From contig VWPU01000911.1 of the NCBI GenBank assembly GCA_013398955.1, positions 225,917-289,916 on the forward strand: a stretch of 64,000 bases of DNA, in the 5' to 3' direction. Positions 37,238 to 50,319 of this stretch are shown here, one piece after another; position 1 is the first letter of the stretch; every line of letters begins with the position of its first letter. A model generated the notes under the pieces. It saw only the letters and a list, made by a program, of their open reading frames with translations, was not told the origin of the DNA and searched no databases. A program made the translations under genes and the position numbers. This stretch comes from Callaeas wilsoni (lineage: Eukaryota; Chordata; Aves; Passeriformes; Callaeidae).

Positions 37238-38246
37238 CTAAGATGGAGAAGATCTGGTCAAAGAAGATAGAAAGGGAAAAAGTAACACTGATTAATCTTG
37301 CCTGGCTGAAGGCTTTCTCCTGCTATAGAACAAGGAAATACAGCAGCAAACAAATATCTTGAGAGCATGCTTAAAACACTCCAAAACTTAACCTGGAAGT
37401 GACTATCAGTGAAGACATCCAAACAATTCTCCAATCAAATCTGCAGTTTCAGTCTACTATTGTAACCTTGCCTCCTGTGAAATTCAGACCAGAACTGTGC
37501 TCACATATACATGTAGAGTATTGTGGCAATACTAATAAAGCAGCATCTCCACAGAAGCTCCACATTTTATTCCAATTCCATGAAGAAATATAATTTTAAT
37601 TACTAAATCTAAACCAAGTCACTATTCACCTCAAAATGGATGCAATCTCCCAATCCAATGCTTATATAACATTGCAATACCACACAATTAATCTAACACC
37701 AAGTAGATACATTAATACATAAAACATTCCAGAAAACATCAACAAAACATCTGAGTATTCAGAAGTAGCAGAATCACTGTTCTTATGATTCCTGGATCTC
37801 AGCACTTCTTAGAAGTTATATCAAATATTTTCATATACGCATATGTACATAGCTGCACATGTACGTAGCAGTGCTTTCTGAGCTATGCAGTACGTTAACA
37901 GCACATTTCCATCACAGAAAGCCCTGTTGCCTACTGCACACACCCACACATCTCAAGCGTCAGAAAAACTTCAGGTACAAACGTCATACCTAAATAATGC
38001 ACGAAATACCCAAGCCAAAAATCCTACCAACAAGCAGCATGCTGTCTCTTCTTATCCCTCCCCCACACTGTTATCCTGAGAAGTTAAATCCCAGTTCTTC
38101 TCCACTATAGGTAGAAAGTACTCACAATGTGGCAGAATAAAATCCTATCTGTTGCCCCCTTTTCACACTTACGAGAACAAGTTACGGGCAAATTTACGGA
38201 TGCAGAAGTTTACTTCTCACAATGTAAAATCAAGTATTACTTGTAG

Positions 38247-38282
38247 CAAAAAAAAACCAAACCAAAACAAAACAAAACCCCA
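38247..38282 (+). repeat. A-rich (CAAAA)n-like tract
   Basis: An A run followed by CCAAACCAAAACAAAACAAA. A similar A/C-rich tract lies at about 48,117-48,151. Both are low-complexity; neither is attached to a recognised retroposon. Confidence 0.85.
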
Positions 38283-39219
38283 ACACACTTCCAGTATCAA
38301 AGCTGCTTAAAATTAGGAGGGTTTTGTCTAGTTTTTGCTTTAAGAATGACAGCTGTTCTCCATGAGGTTAAAATGCAACCCGAACTTTTAAAAAGAAACT
38401 TCCATTAGTATCTTCTCTATTTACTAGTTCTATCAGAAACAATTTATTAGGACATACACTTCTGATTTCCAAAACAACCCAGATTTCTTCCTAGATGTAC
38501 TGCTGCAGTATTTTGTAAGCATATTAAAAGACATGCAAAGACTCAAAGAGCAGTTTAAAAGAAAGATATTTCACTTTGCGAATTTGCATCAAGCTTTATA
38601 GTTCCTATCCTCCCTCTTAAATGGAAAACTAATTGTGATAAAACATCAAGCCCAATCAGAAACAGTCACTACATACAACTATTTATTTTAATTATTTCCT
38701 TTATAGTATGTGTGATTATTTTTACAGAATCCTCTAGTATTTGGGCCAAATATTGGCATCTTTTCGGCAGAGAAAAAAACCCCACACTCCCTCCAGTTTC
38801 ACATCTCATTCACTAAGTACTTCATTGAATTCAAACCCTAATACATTTAAAAATAAATCTTTCAAATTTAACTTATTTTAATGAAATGCTGAAAAACCAT
38901 CATAGCAACTTGAGTTTTGCTTTCAGGATACAACTGTAATTTTCTGCAGGTTTTAGTTTTAGCTTACACATTAGAAAGCCCAAGTTGGGCACCTATTTGT
39001 ATATTAAGATAATGATCAAGTGCCCTGTGAGACTTGAGCAACTGAACTAGAACTCAGATTTTTGGAGCTCGATCCCACTGCTATCACTTTGCCAAAATTC
39101 TTAAGTTTAGCTTTGTTTGGGGATGTAATCTGTGACCTTTAGATTTCCTTTTACATTTAAAGTCCAAAAATCTGACAGACCTCTGTAGGCACTGGAAGAA
39201 GTTGGAGAACAAAGTGGGT

Positions 39220-39860
39220 GAGATTCAGAAAACAGGGAAGTGACTTAAAGAAATTTATTTTGTCTGCATTTGTGGACGGCTGGCGGCTGTGCCAGCCACG
39301 GCAGGAGATGAGATCAGTCTCTGTGGCAGCACCGAGTGAGAGGGAGCAAGCATGGAGGAGAGGTCAGGTCCCTGCAGGTGGGTTGCCATCCCGTTCCTGG
39401 CATATTCAGGTTATATTTTCCTCCATAAACACGCTTGCTGGAAAAGCGAGCAGGGCAGCAAAAGCAGCAGGGAAATAATTTTCATTCAGTTTTACTTAAG
39501 AGCAAACCCTGCCTGACCTTTAGCTGTCCTTATGCTGCTTTAACCTACAGCTGCTCTCCCACCTTCACAGCCTCCCCTGCCACCCCTGCCCTCTGGCAGA
39601 GAGGGCCCAGGCACCCACCCTGCCCCAGGGTGCCCGCAGGGGTACATCAGCCCACATCATGGTTTTGGAAACAGCTGGCCTGGCACAGCCATCCCTGGGA
39701 AGCAGAGCTGCAGGAGGATGGCTGGCCCCAGCCAAGGCCATCACAGCTGTGAGCAAGGACAGAGGACTCCTCCCTGGAAACATGAGGAAAGGGGGGTTAT
39801 GCCAGCATGAAAGCACCATATAAATATAGCAGGTAACATGAAAATCCAGTGAATAAAGAA
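39220..39860 (+). other. GC-raised block with TATA-like and AATAAA motifs; possible old LTR or unclassified insertion
   Basis: About 640 bases of above-average GC. Near its right end it carries ACCATATAAATATAGC at about 39,816 and AATAAAG at 39,851, a spacing reminiscent of a retroviral LTR or retropseudogene end. I could not find matching terminal repeats, a target duplication or gag/pol similarity, so the identity is open. Open frames of 86, 105 and 101 codons here do not look like real proteins. Confidence 0.15.
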
Positions 39861-42560
39861 AAGTTTTCAACTATCCTTATGGGTTTGTGAGATGTCACCC
39901 AATCTTCACCTGTTCTTTTGTTCTACCAACAACTAATTCCTCTGAATAACTGCAAACAAACTGAACTCAAGGTGTTTCTGCAAAGCAAAATTTGCAAATT
40001 GCAAACTCACTTAAAGAAACAAAGTGTCATTTCATCTTCAGTAGTTAAGTGTTACCCTCTCTTTCTTACACCAGAGCAAAATATCTGCTGTGACATCATT
40101 GGTGATGATGTCCACTCCTTTATAAAGGCCTGACACCAAAGCCAGATGTGAATCAGTGGCTATAACATGGTCTCCTCTAAAAGTTTGCCTATGTTTTGTC
40201 TGCATGCTATCTAAAACTAAATGAGAAATTTTTCTCATTCAATTAAAAAAAAAAGGCATTATTTTATCCTCTAGTCTGTGGTTTTCTCCACAGTGTTTGT
40301 GTGAGACTCAGGGTTAAAAGAAGTTTTTACTATGCAACATTTCACTTTACTGTAAGAGAACACAAAACAGATTACCAAAAGTTAAAATTCATATTTTACT
40401 TCAAAAATGCAATTCTCCCCCTAAAAAAAATTCCCCAAACCAATTTTGTTTCTTTCTACCTTCTAGGTTCATTCACCACAAGTTAATGCAGTATGCAAAG
40501 TGATACTGCACATAGAAATACAGCAGACCTCTTCATCAAGAAAAATCATACAGGTTCTTTGCATTCACGTCTAAAATACATGTGTGCGACACCACAGAAG
40601 AGGGTGAGTCTCTTTCCGCCACTTCGGCATGAATGCAAGGAACACAGATTCCAATCTACATGTTAGATAGCTGCCCATATAAATACAACACAGTAACAGC
40701 ATTAATACATAGAAGCACTCTTGGGTTTTTTTTTTTGCTTGTTTTGAACTGACAGGAAGGAAAAGTTTAAGATAGGCTACTCTTTACCAAAGGATGCTTT
40801 ATGGATTCCAACCATGTCCTTGCTCTATATGTAGAAGAGCCACTATACTTGTCAGGTACAACACTGGCTTGCCAATAATACAAACTCTCCTATTCCTGCA
40901 CGTGTCCTGCGCTCCTGAAATTAAACACAGGTTAGCAGTAAGAGCTATTTACACGAAAACCTCACACTGTGAAATGCAGTTGCTGCAGAGCTGAGCCACT
41001 GCTACCTTTTCTACCACTGCATTTTGAACTGCAGAGAGGTACAATGGCCCGTAGGAGACCAAAATCTCCCAGATGCTGCTGTTAAACTCTAGAGAAGTCA
41101 TCAGTTGCATCCCTGCATCTCTCAACTAGCTGACCACCATTGCTGCTCTCTGGGACCCTGCGTGGTACAGCCCAGGAAAAGGCAGGAGAACAAAAGCAAC
41201 TGTTGGCTTTGGTGTTGAAAAGACCTGAGAAAGGGCAAGTGTGCGCCTCTAGAAGAGACTGCTGTAACAAGTGATCTGGTGGAGTTCAACATCTTCTCCA
41301 ACGTTTGCATTTATATCAGTGATTCCAGTATTGCAATTTGATCTTCTGCTTGGGTGAACATGTGGCCTGTGAACTTAACAGCATGACTTGGAAACCAATG
41401 CAGTACATAAACCACAAAGATACATTAACTCCCTGTCAACAGATACCTATGTAAATCTTCAGCACGCTAATTGTTCTATTAGGTTTTTTCAACGTTACTA
41501 CTTTTTTTACCGGAGAGCGGAAGGAGGGTTGGGGAGAATGTTAAACACAGCCTTGCCACTAAATGGGCAGGCAAACACTAGATACTTTAGAGAGACACAG
41601 GTACCTTGGTCTCAACCTTAGTGCTTACTTCTGTATTTCCCACACACTCCCAAGGACTCTAGTTCGGCTTCTTTAAGGAAGGGCAGAAAAATAGGGCAAA
41701 AAGTCTACCCTGAGCACCAAAGGCAGTAGCTCATCCTCCCCTGCCTCCCCCACTCCTATAAAACCCAAGAACAAGCCCTCTAATAAGCAGATCTTATCCT
41801 CAACTAGTTTTCACTTTCAACAACAACAAAACTTACTATCAAAATAAATACCCAGTTAATTGAATAATCACTTCCCAAGAGAAAGTACTGTTCACAACAG
41901 CCAGTGCTCTAAAAGAAATCCATAAACAGGATTTGCAACCTCCTAGTACAGAGCGAGCTGTTACTGCACCCTAACCACAGCTTGCCTCTTGAAGGAACGT
42001 CCAGGACACGTCCTTGTCTCACCAGCACCAACTGTCAGTGACTGGCCCCAGAGATTCAATAGTTTTGGTAGCCCCTAGACACAGCAACCTGATTTAAACC
42101 AACTAATCGAGTACCAGGAACTCTAAGTGCAGCAGCCCAGCCCCACTCTGCATTATCTAACCTCCTCTTACTCAATGCAAGTTAAACTAGCACACACATA
42201 GTTCCATGCTATCACTGCCAAACTCCTTCTGATACGTGTTCTGCCTTATTGAAAGAACACTTGGGTAACCACAAAACCATGTGGAGACATACTCTTAGGA
42301 TTTGAGATGATGCCAGGTTTTATCAATATGTATTTTTAAAAGCTACATTTTAGCAAGGTGTTTCCAAAAAGTTTATTATAAAGAATCTCTCTACTTTTTC
42401 TTTGAAAGATCTTGCATACTGCACAGCCAACTCTTTAGACCTCAGAACCCCTCAAATCAGACTTGGGAGGGATGCACAGAACTCTTAGCTTAGTTACTAA
42501 ACAGGCAGGATATATTTCCCCATTTGCCTGGCTGAACTCTTTCTTGAGTTGGGCATTTAC

Positions 42561-42590
42561 CAGAGGCCAGTGATGCTCTGCATTCCCAAG
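42561..42590 (-). other. Possible 30-nt microexon
   Basis: A strong minus-strand acceptor (TTTCTCTTCTCTGTGACCAG) is followed after 30 bases by CCTCTG|GTAAATGCC, a moderate donor. All three frames are open, which means nothing at this length. It is listed only because of the acceptor quality and because it lies inside the span of the proposed minus-strand gene. Confidence 0.15.
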
Positions 42591-45500
42591 CTGGTCACAG
42601 AGAAGAGAAAGCACTCAGCACCTTGGCAGGGAATCTGGTGGATAGGACAACTCCAATTGTCCCTGAATTAACCAAAGTCAGCAAACAGTTGAGGCACTTA
42701 AGACAGGGTTTGGCAGACAGGGAGGGAAGACCCTGGGTTTCCTGGAAGAAGATACCAATGTTGGAGGGGCACATGCCCTGTGCAGTCCTCTTCACCTCCC
42801 ACCTCTGTTTCCTCTAGTAATATTGTGATTAATTTGGAGTTATACAACAATTGCCATCAATTGCCAAACTATTCAATAAACTTTACTAAGCCTCCCAATT
42901 CAGTATAACAATTTTAAGTACACCACAAAGTGGGTATCTCTCATCACTTATTTGCCACTGCTGAGGAACACCATCCCCCAGCATCCACCGTTCTCTGGAA
43001 AGCTACTCCTCTGCCCAAAAGGACCTATGTCACTATACACTCCAGAGCCTTTTTCTGTATTGACTGTGTGGTCAAATTAAAATGAGTTGCTTGCACTACT
43101 CTTTCTAACTCTGGTATTAGCATGATCACTGACTTCTTGTGCATAAAGAAACTTTAAGAATCAAACTTTACCCTGACATAGCGGTCTGAACATGCAGCAG
43201 TAGCAAACTTTCTACAAGCCACGTTAAGGTCCATGTTTGCAGCATACTGGGACTACACTTAAAGAATACCGTTGAACACAGACACCACAGTAGTACATGA
43301 TCTCTCATCTTAAAGCCTGAAACTGATTTTTTTCGTCATATTTACATACAAGTATGTGGGGTCTTTTCAAGTATTTCACATCAGTGTAAGTGACCCACTG
43401 CTTCTGAGTCGCAATGGAAGCGAGGCATCTATCTCACTTGTGTGACTGAAAATTTCAAACAGAAGAAATGACAGATATAGCCATGTTTGTTTCAATAAGC
43501 AAAAATTACTTAATAATAATCCACAGTTTAGAGTCCTGATCCTACTGGTACATAACGCTGTAAATCATGTACCTTTTTAACTACATTGAACAAATTTCAC
43601 TAGTATATTCATCAAATGCCAAATCCTTGACAATTATTTACTTTCTAATCATTATTTTAGGATGTTTATGTAAGAAATAGAGGCAAATAAAAGGCATAAC
43701 CATTGAAAATCATGGAATTTTCACTTTGAAATTATAAGTATCATCTGACTGCAGCCACTAAAATTACTCAGGTGACCTCTAAACCCGAAGATGTTTCTAA
43801 ATTTCAAGCATTCCTGCAAATAGGGGTATAAAAGTAAATGCTTCTGAAGCTCACATATTTTGGCAGGACAATGGTTCTTTGTGGCAGCTGCTGAGAACGC
43901 TAATCTCTATCTCGTCCCATCACCCCTGTCACTAGTGAGGTGTAGGTATTTTACTGGACAACACACACTAGTGCGACAGTTCTGTAAGTCAAGAACATTT
44001 AAAATCAATTGTGTAGCAAGTTCCTTCCATCAATACTATTTCATATCAGGCATGGAAGGATTTTCACTTCATTCACCTTATATGGCTATTACAGATACCC
44101 CAGTAACACAGGCTTCGAAACTTTTTCTACATCATAATGACAAGCAATTGACACCAAGTGGCATGGAAGAAAGTTAAATTTCTTATGAGAACTGAATTAT
44201 TTTTTCTCCTAGTATCTGTCTACTGATTAAGAAAGCTACCTAATCTGTTTCACCTTAATCCTACTGAATTGCATTGTCTGTGCACATAAACAGCACTGTT
44301 CACATTCCTAAAGATACCTAGTTAATATACACATTTCTCCTCTCATTCAAAAAGCAGAAGTGGACATTAGCTGATTTAAAATAATATCTCTAAACACAAA
44401 TCAAGAGGTCCACAAGTCTCAAAACAACACTTTGTGGTCCACTGAATCAGAGGTAAGCACTTCATCTTACTATTGTTTCTTTCAGTGTTACTTCTGCCAA
44501 CTAAAACCCTCAAGTCCATGGATTTCTAAGGCAGGCCAGAGAAATTTTTTGAAAATGAGACTTGGAACTCAAAGTGCAAGGTTAAGCAAGCATGGGGATG
44601 TAACCACAGGTCTCAAATCATGCTTTTGAGGAGACATACTTGACTAACCCCCTTGGTCTTTTGCTGTGCTTTACATCCTGATCATAGAATGTTTCAGGAA
44701 AGTGCTGACCCATCAGCAGGTACGTGGGAAAAAAAGCAAGAAAAGTGGAACAAGAATTCCAGCAGCCTAAATAAAGATTAAGGCACTGGGAAAAGAAAAA
44801 AAAAAATTTCATCCTTATGTTCTATATACTAGCCAACACTAGTTAGGATAAGCTATTTCAATTATTGCCAATAACCCCCAACTCTGACACTTTTAACGAC
44901 GTTTTGATTCTTCAGTTTCCAAAGTAAAATATCTCTGCACCTCACTGAAGCAGCAGAGAATTCCTTTGCTTCTGCAGTTCCTCAGCCTGTGTCCCACCTC
45001 ATGATGAGCATTCCCACAGTGTCAACATGAATTTGCAAGTTAGAGATGCTCACTGCCAATTTGTTAAACTGTGAACCTCATACATCACCAGGTTCCTGAA
45101 TGGATTCATGCCTGTTCTCCATTTACAGTGACAATGCACATTATAAGCAAATTACCACCACTTACTGAAAATAAAGGTCCTGTTTTGTTGCCAAAGTAAG
45201 AATGCTTGAATTTTCTGTCTGGGAGTAAGATTCTTGAGGACAGAATCTTGTTCATTTGCCAAAATTATTCAGAAGTCTAATAAACATAAAGGTAGGATTT
45301 TGAAATTTTGGCCTAACTGGCTTATGATCTGAATGCATGCCACTAGCAAAACGAGTTTATTACCTTTATTTTCCTTCCAATCACGTAGTGGTCTAGTCTA
45401 GAACAGTTAGCTCCTGCCACCTTGTGGGGCTTCGTGGGTTTCCCTGAAAGCTTGGATCATCAGAGAACTAGTGAGTTAAAACAAATAAACATTTGGGAGT

Positions 45501-48116
45501 TACTTTTCTTGTGGTTTGCCCTGGTAAAATAAGAGACATATTTATGGAGAGGGTATGCCATTTTGAATATTTTCTGTTTCATTATCCCTAGCATTGTTTA
45601 TATAGCTGAACTGCTGGATTTAGTAATATTATGGAAGGTGTTTTAAATATTTAAATATGTGTCAAGAATCCTAAGTTTTGGAAGCTGATGCGTCCAAGTT
45701 TACAATAACATTATGATCAAATACTTGTCACCACTAGCAAATTTCACATATTCAAAATAGATTCCACACAGAAATAATACAAATTTAGACTGAAAATCCT
45801 TGCATTCAGGTGCAATTTTGAAACCAAATAATAACCTCAGTCTCATAAAGAATTACTTATATGCTTTACTTTTTAATATAGTGATAACGTCTAGTTCTCC
45901 CAAAAGACTCGATTCCATGTATTTACTTTTTAACTGCAATTTGACTTCCCGTTTTATGTTTTTCCTCTCCTCATCCATCTCCACCTCTATCATACATGGC
46001 CAACTTAATGAATGAGACAAGTTCTCCAAAGAAGGATAAGACAGTTGGAATAGAAAAACTTTTTCACCATAGCAACAAGAAGGTGAAGATGCATGGATGC
46101 TCATCCTTGTGTCTCACATGCTGTCTACGGCCCCTCTGACAGGTAATTTGTCCACCTACTATGTGGAGATGCAAAAGACAGCAAGCAGCTGAGGGATGAG
46201 GTTCTCTTTTCAAGCCAAACCTCTGCTGCTCCAAATATCAAAACTGAAAGAGCACAGAGGATTGCAGATGATGTGACTCCATGAACCCGATCAACAACCT
46301 CAATGAACCTGCTCCTGTCTATTCTTGGAGTCAAGTGATTTGTTACAAATGCACGAAAATGCAAGACCAGTTAGGGAGCACTTCTTCCCCTCCATTATCC
46401 CACAGCTGCTTCAGTGAACTTGGGAGATCTATCATGCTGTGTACCTGATGCCAACTGTAGCAAACTTAACTCCTTGGATCTTCCTTCTGCTAGAGAAAAA
46501 ACTGTCAATAGACTTGAAACAGGAACAGTTCTTCCTGATGTCAAAAGCATTTCATCTCTACTAAAGGCATTAGTAGTTCATAAACGGACTCAAGAACAAT
46601 AATTACAGATCTACAAGCCAAAGGAAATACAGCAAGAGTATCTTTTTTAATCCATAAACAGAAGAAATTTTTGCTCAAGACTGAAATGATAACAAAATGT
46701 CAGGCTATGAATCAATTGGCACAGCATACCTAAGGAACATATATTTTATGTTCTTAAATAAAAAGTTTCAGGATCTCACTAGGTTCCCTGGTAACTTCCG
46801 AAGTGAGGTTGTCTCTGACAGCCATCATATTCCCTCACACACAACCCCTTATCTCTTCTTATATATTCGTAAGGTCCTAGTAGCCACACAATTAACTTAC
46901 AAGGCAAAGCTCCTAGGTGTTCAGGACAATCTCTGACCACACCTCTGCTCCAACACCGAGAATCTCTCCCAGATTGAGGTATGTCTGTGTCCTAACTGCC
47001 TGGAAGGCACCAAAACGCTCCTCTCACAGCTGTCCTTACCCATCCCAATCTCCACTACAGGAAATCCAGACAGACAAACTGGTAGGGAGCTCTGGAAGTG
47101 TCATCGGTCTGCAGGATGAGGGAATCAGAACTGCAGGGCGTATTCTACCTGACTCCAGCACAACCAGCACCTTGCAAGGACAGGACAGGCACCACTATTC
47201 TCTGCCTCACTGTGAGTGTTAGGAATACAGACACCTGCTTACCCGGAGCTTATTTGCTTCAGATTTTTCCCTGCTCTGGAGCGCCCTGATGTTATGTCAG
47301 TCTCACTGTAACTGCAGACATGTATCTAAGAGCCACCTTCAGTCCTTGGCTACAGAGAAAAAGAAATAGCATGCTCTAGCAACAGAATGGATTGGATCCA
47401 ACACCCACTGCAGGTCTCAATAACACCGTAAAGCAAAAGAAGTAAATACTAGGACCTTATAAGAAATTCCATTTTGATGCAAGTGAATCATATCCTGCCA
47501 TATCCTTTTATTTTCATTTTATTTCTCTACTAGTCCTATATTTTGCAGTGTTACTTATCCAGCAGGAAGATCCCTGAGCTAACTTTCTGCATGCCCGTAG
47601 CAGTCTAATTGCAGTACCAGACAGCTGAGCTCATACCTTATTCTTCAGGATATTTGAAAACAGTAGAAGCAAAAACACACTTTTCATACCCTGACTAGAC
47701 ATGCTCACCTTGGTAAGTGTAACTCATTTGGACCTGACAATACAGGACTCCCAAGCAGCAGCAGATTGAAAAGCACCTGATGATTTTTCAGTTCTTCCTG
47801 AAAGTATTTCACAGTATTCTGAACACCAGCAGCAAAAATTGACCAGCATTAACTTTGCTTAAAGTTGTGAGTTCTCCAAAGAGACAGAAACATCTGGTCC
47901 AGGTCAAGGAAGAGTCACGACATGGCTTGAGCCTGGTTCCCATCCGAAACACTACTGCTTAGCTGTCAGGATAAGATTTGTTTTACATTTTTTCAGAATA
48001 TTTATTTTTCTACAAAAACATTATTCGACTTTTGCAAACTTTTGTCGAGGGAACTTTCCAAGAAGTTACATAAATTAATTACTTTATTCATGTACTTACT
48101 GGAGAAAGAAGTATTT

Positions 48117-48151
48117 AAAAACAAACAAAAACCCACAAAACAAACCAAACA
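48117..48151 (+). repeat. A/C-rich low-complexity tract
   Basis: AAAAACAAACAAAAACCCAC followed by AAAACAAACCAAAC. Similar in style to the tract at 38.25 kb. Its complement provides the pyrimidine tract for an acceptor-like site on the minus strand, which shows how such tracts create false exon signals. Confidence 0.85.
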
Positions 48152-49988
48152 CTACTGGGCCACTTACTCCTTCTGGTTTTTATTTTATCTATATCCTTAT
48201 TGATCTACTTTTGCTGTCAACTGTCTAGCCTTACATTTTAAGGAGAAAAGAAGAAAGTTCTGAATCTAATTGTCTTTATTTCTTGAGAAACACCTCTAAA
48301 AATCACCCAGGTTACAGACTTTACAAACTTCTGTACATAGCCTGCTATATGAGATTTCCAAGAGGAACCTCACCGCTTCATAAACCAGAATACATGATCA
48401 GATCCATCTTCACCATTGTTTCATTCATGCCAAGCCACAAGAGCTGACCCAGAACTGTGCACGTGCCCAAGGATCTGTGCCAAAATGTCTCAAAGCAGGA
48501 TCAGGCCCCTGTAAGATTAGCTGCATGTACAGCTTCAATCCTGCAACTGCAATAGCTCAAGACTGCTATGACAGAGGCATTGCAGGACTGGGCCCTAAAA
48601 TAATCAAGTATATAAAGATCTTTGTGCTCTCCACAACTGAAGCACAATTCTTAAAAATGAATGGAACAAAAAACTTTTGTATTTGTGAAATAAAAATCAA
48701 TTCTTTGGACAACAAGCAGGACAAACATTCTTCAGGACAAGCTCCTTAAAATCTATAGGCTCTTTTCCCATTTTTCATTTTGTTCAGGTTTTTTTAGAAT
48801 TTGTTTTTCAATTGTTTTGGGGTTTTTTCTTGCAGACAGAATTACTAGAGTAACCTTGCAAGGCCCCCATCCTAAGGATAAGTCCAAAAGAGGAAGAAAC
48901 TCAGTCCAAAAGATGCAAATTTGTTCACATTTAAAAAAAGGTCAGCATTTTAAAAAACTTATAGTGCCGGCTGGAACTGTAGAGCAAGGATGGGAGATAA
49001 CTCCCATTGGGACCTACAGATTCACAGTATAGCATACAGACAGCTGCATTTGAAATCAGAACGTGAACAAGATATTAAAAGTTTTCTGTAAATCAGATTC
49101 TGGTATGCTCAAGACTGTGTACCAACTGCGAAAACAGAGGTTATTTAAAATCCAGGGTGCACGCAGGTCCGCAGTTCTCAACTGTACTAGCCTAAGGAAC
49201 GAAAGCACAAGATCCATGGATTCGGTCTTACCTGCTTTGAAAGACAGTCACTAGGCTTGCTTGTTACTGACCTCATGCGAAGCTACAAGTTCAAACTTGG
49301 CACCTGAATTACAAAGTACCCCGCAAAACCCCACACTGCCACAATGCCGACTTCCTTCCAGGCCACTTATGCCAATCCTTCCAGCAAGAAGCTCTGGCTG
49401 AAGAGCTGAACTGAACACACTGAAATATGTATGTACAGACAAAGCCTGACTTTACAAACTCCTTCTGAGCAATAGGACATTTTAGCTCATTCTCAGAACC
49501 AGCAAAAATATATTTCTATCACTTTCATACATCTTGTACGACAAACAAAACATGCCTATATATCCCTGCAAAAGTAATTTTCAGAGAATTAGGAAGAACA
49601 GAGGGCAATATTCACACAGCACTGCATTAAGAAGAGATCTTGGCTTGGAAGAACAAAAGACCAAGCCCAAAAGCTCTGACCTGCATGGGTATTTTCCTGT
49701 CAGGCAGCGCAAGGTCTTAGATGTGGAGGAAGAATCCTGAATTGAACTTGGATGCTAACAGATTTCTCAAATCTGTAAGTTCACAAGTACTTAACCAGTA
49801 AGTTAGAAATCAACAGGTAACCGTTTACCACCATTTTTTCACCTACTGACATCAGAAAGTACTGTGCATAGGGCAGATATTTTAGTAACAAAGAGGTAGT
49901 TGCTGTAGTAAGTTTAACAGTCATGTAAAAACTTGCAGGAAGTTTAGCAATTCTGCACTTGATTCTTACACCAGTCATCTGGTCTTAC

Positions 49989-50078
49989 CTGAACATCCCT
50001 GAGTCTACTCTGCAATCTGCAAAATGGGGGTGGGTAGCACTGGTTCTGAAATGTTTGTAAAATGTAGTTAGTTGATGC
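49989..50078 (-). other. Candidate exon (90 nt) with two very strong splice sites
   Basis: The minus strand reads GTTGTGTGCTTTTGCAG|GCATC at its start and GATGTTCAG|GTAAGACC at its end; both sites are close to consensus, which is uncommon in this window. The length is a multiple of three. Two frames are open throughout. One (phase 0 to 0) contains YILQTFQNQCYPPPFCRL; the other (phase 2 to 2) contains RTSATHPHFADCRVDSGMF and would join the preceding candidate exon. No known family is evident. It could equally be a non-coding exon of a long non-coding RNA. Confidence 0.4.
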
Positions 50079-50213
50079 CTGCAAAAGCACACAACAGAAG
50101 AGCAAAGTGTTATTACACTCTAAAAACATGCAGTTTAACAGAATATGTAACATATAAATGACGACACTATCTGTGTTCTACAGTACACACTCTTAAAAGA
50201 TTTTGTTATATAC

Positions 50214-50319
50214 CTGTTGAAAGTGAATTGTTTTGATTCTCTGGTAGGATGAACCTGAAGTCCATCTCTCCAGAGAAAGAAGTAGGCATCTTTTTCTAGA
50301 TCTTCACAATCAAACAAAA
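50214..50319 (-). other. Candidate coding exon (106 nt), acidic then basic peptide
   Basis: On the minus strand the segment lies between CTGAGACTCAG|TTTTG (acceptor with a poor pyrimidine tract) and TTTCAACAG|GTATATAAC (moderate donor). One frame is open through 34 codons and includes the peptide segments DCEDLEKDAYFFLWRDGLQ and HPTRESKQFTFN. It starts in phase 1 and ends in phase 2, matching the phases of the candidates at 53,910 and 49,989. The 135-base gap to the next candidate would be a normal short intron. I do not recognise the protein. The weak acceptor is the main doubt. Confidence 0.3.

Larger units (their letters stand above)
37238..49988. other. Long non-coding stretch, consistent with a large intron
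   Basis: Nearly 13 kb between two of the better minus-strand exon candidates. It contains no recognised interspersed repeat. It includes A-rich tracts, the GC-raised block at 39.2-39.9 kb and scattered open frames of 60-105 codons with no domain. A minus-strand donor CAAAGCAG|GTAAGACC at 49,229 is very good but has no convincing open segment before it. Confidence 0.5.

Noticed and set aside
47640..47714. Plus-strand candidate exon after CTTATTCTTCAG
   Set aside because: Closed in all three frames and no partner exon.
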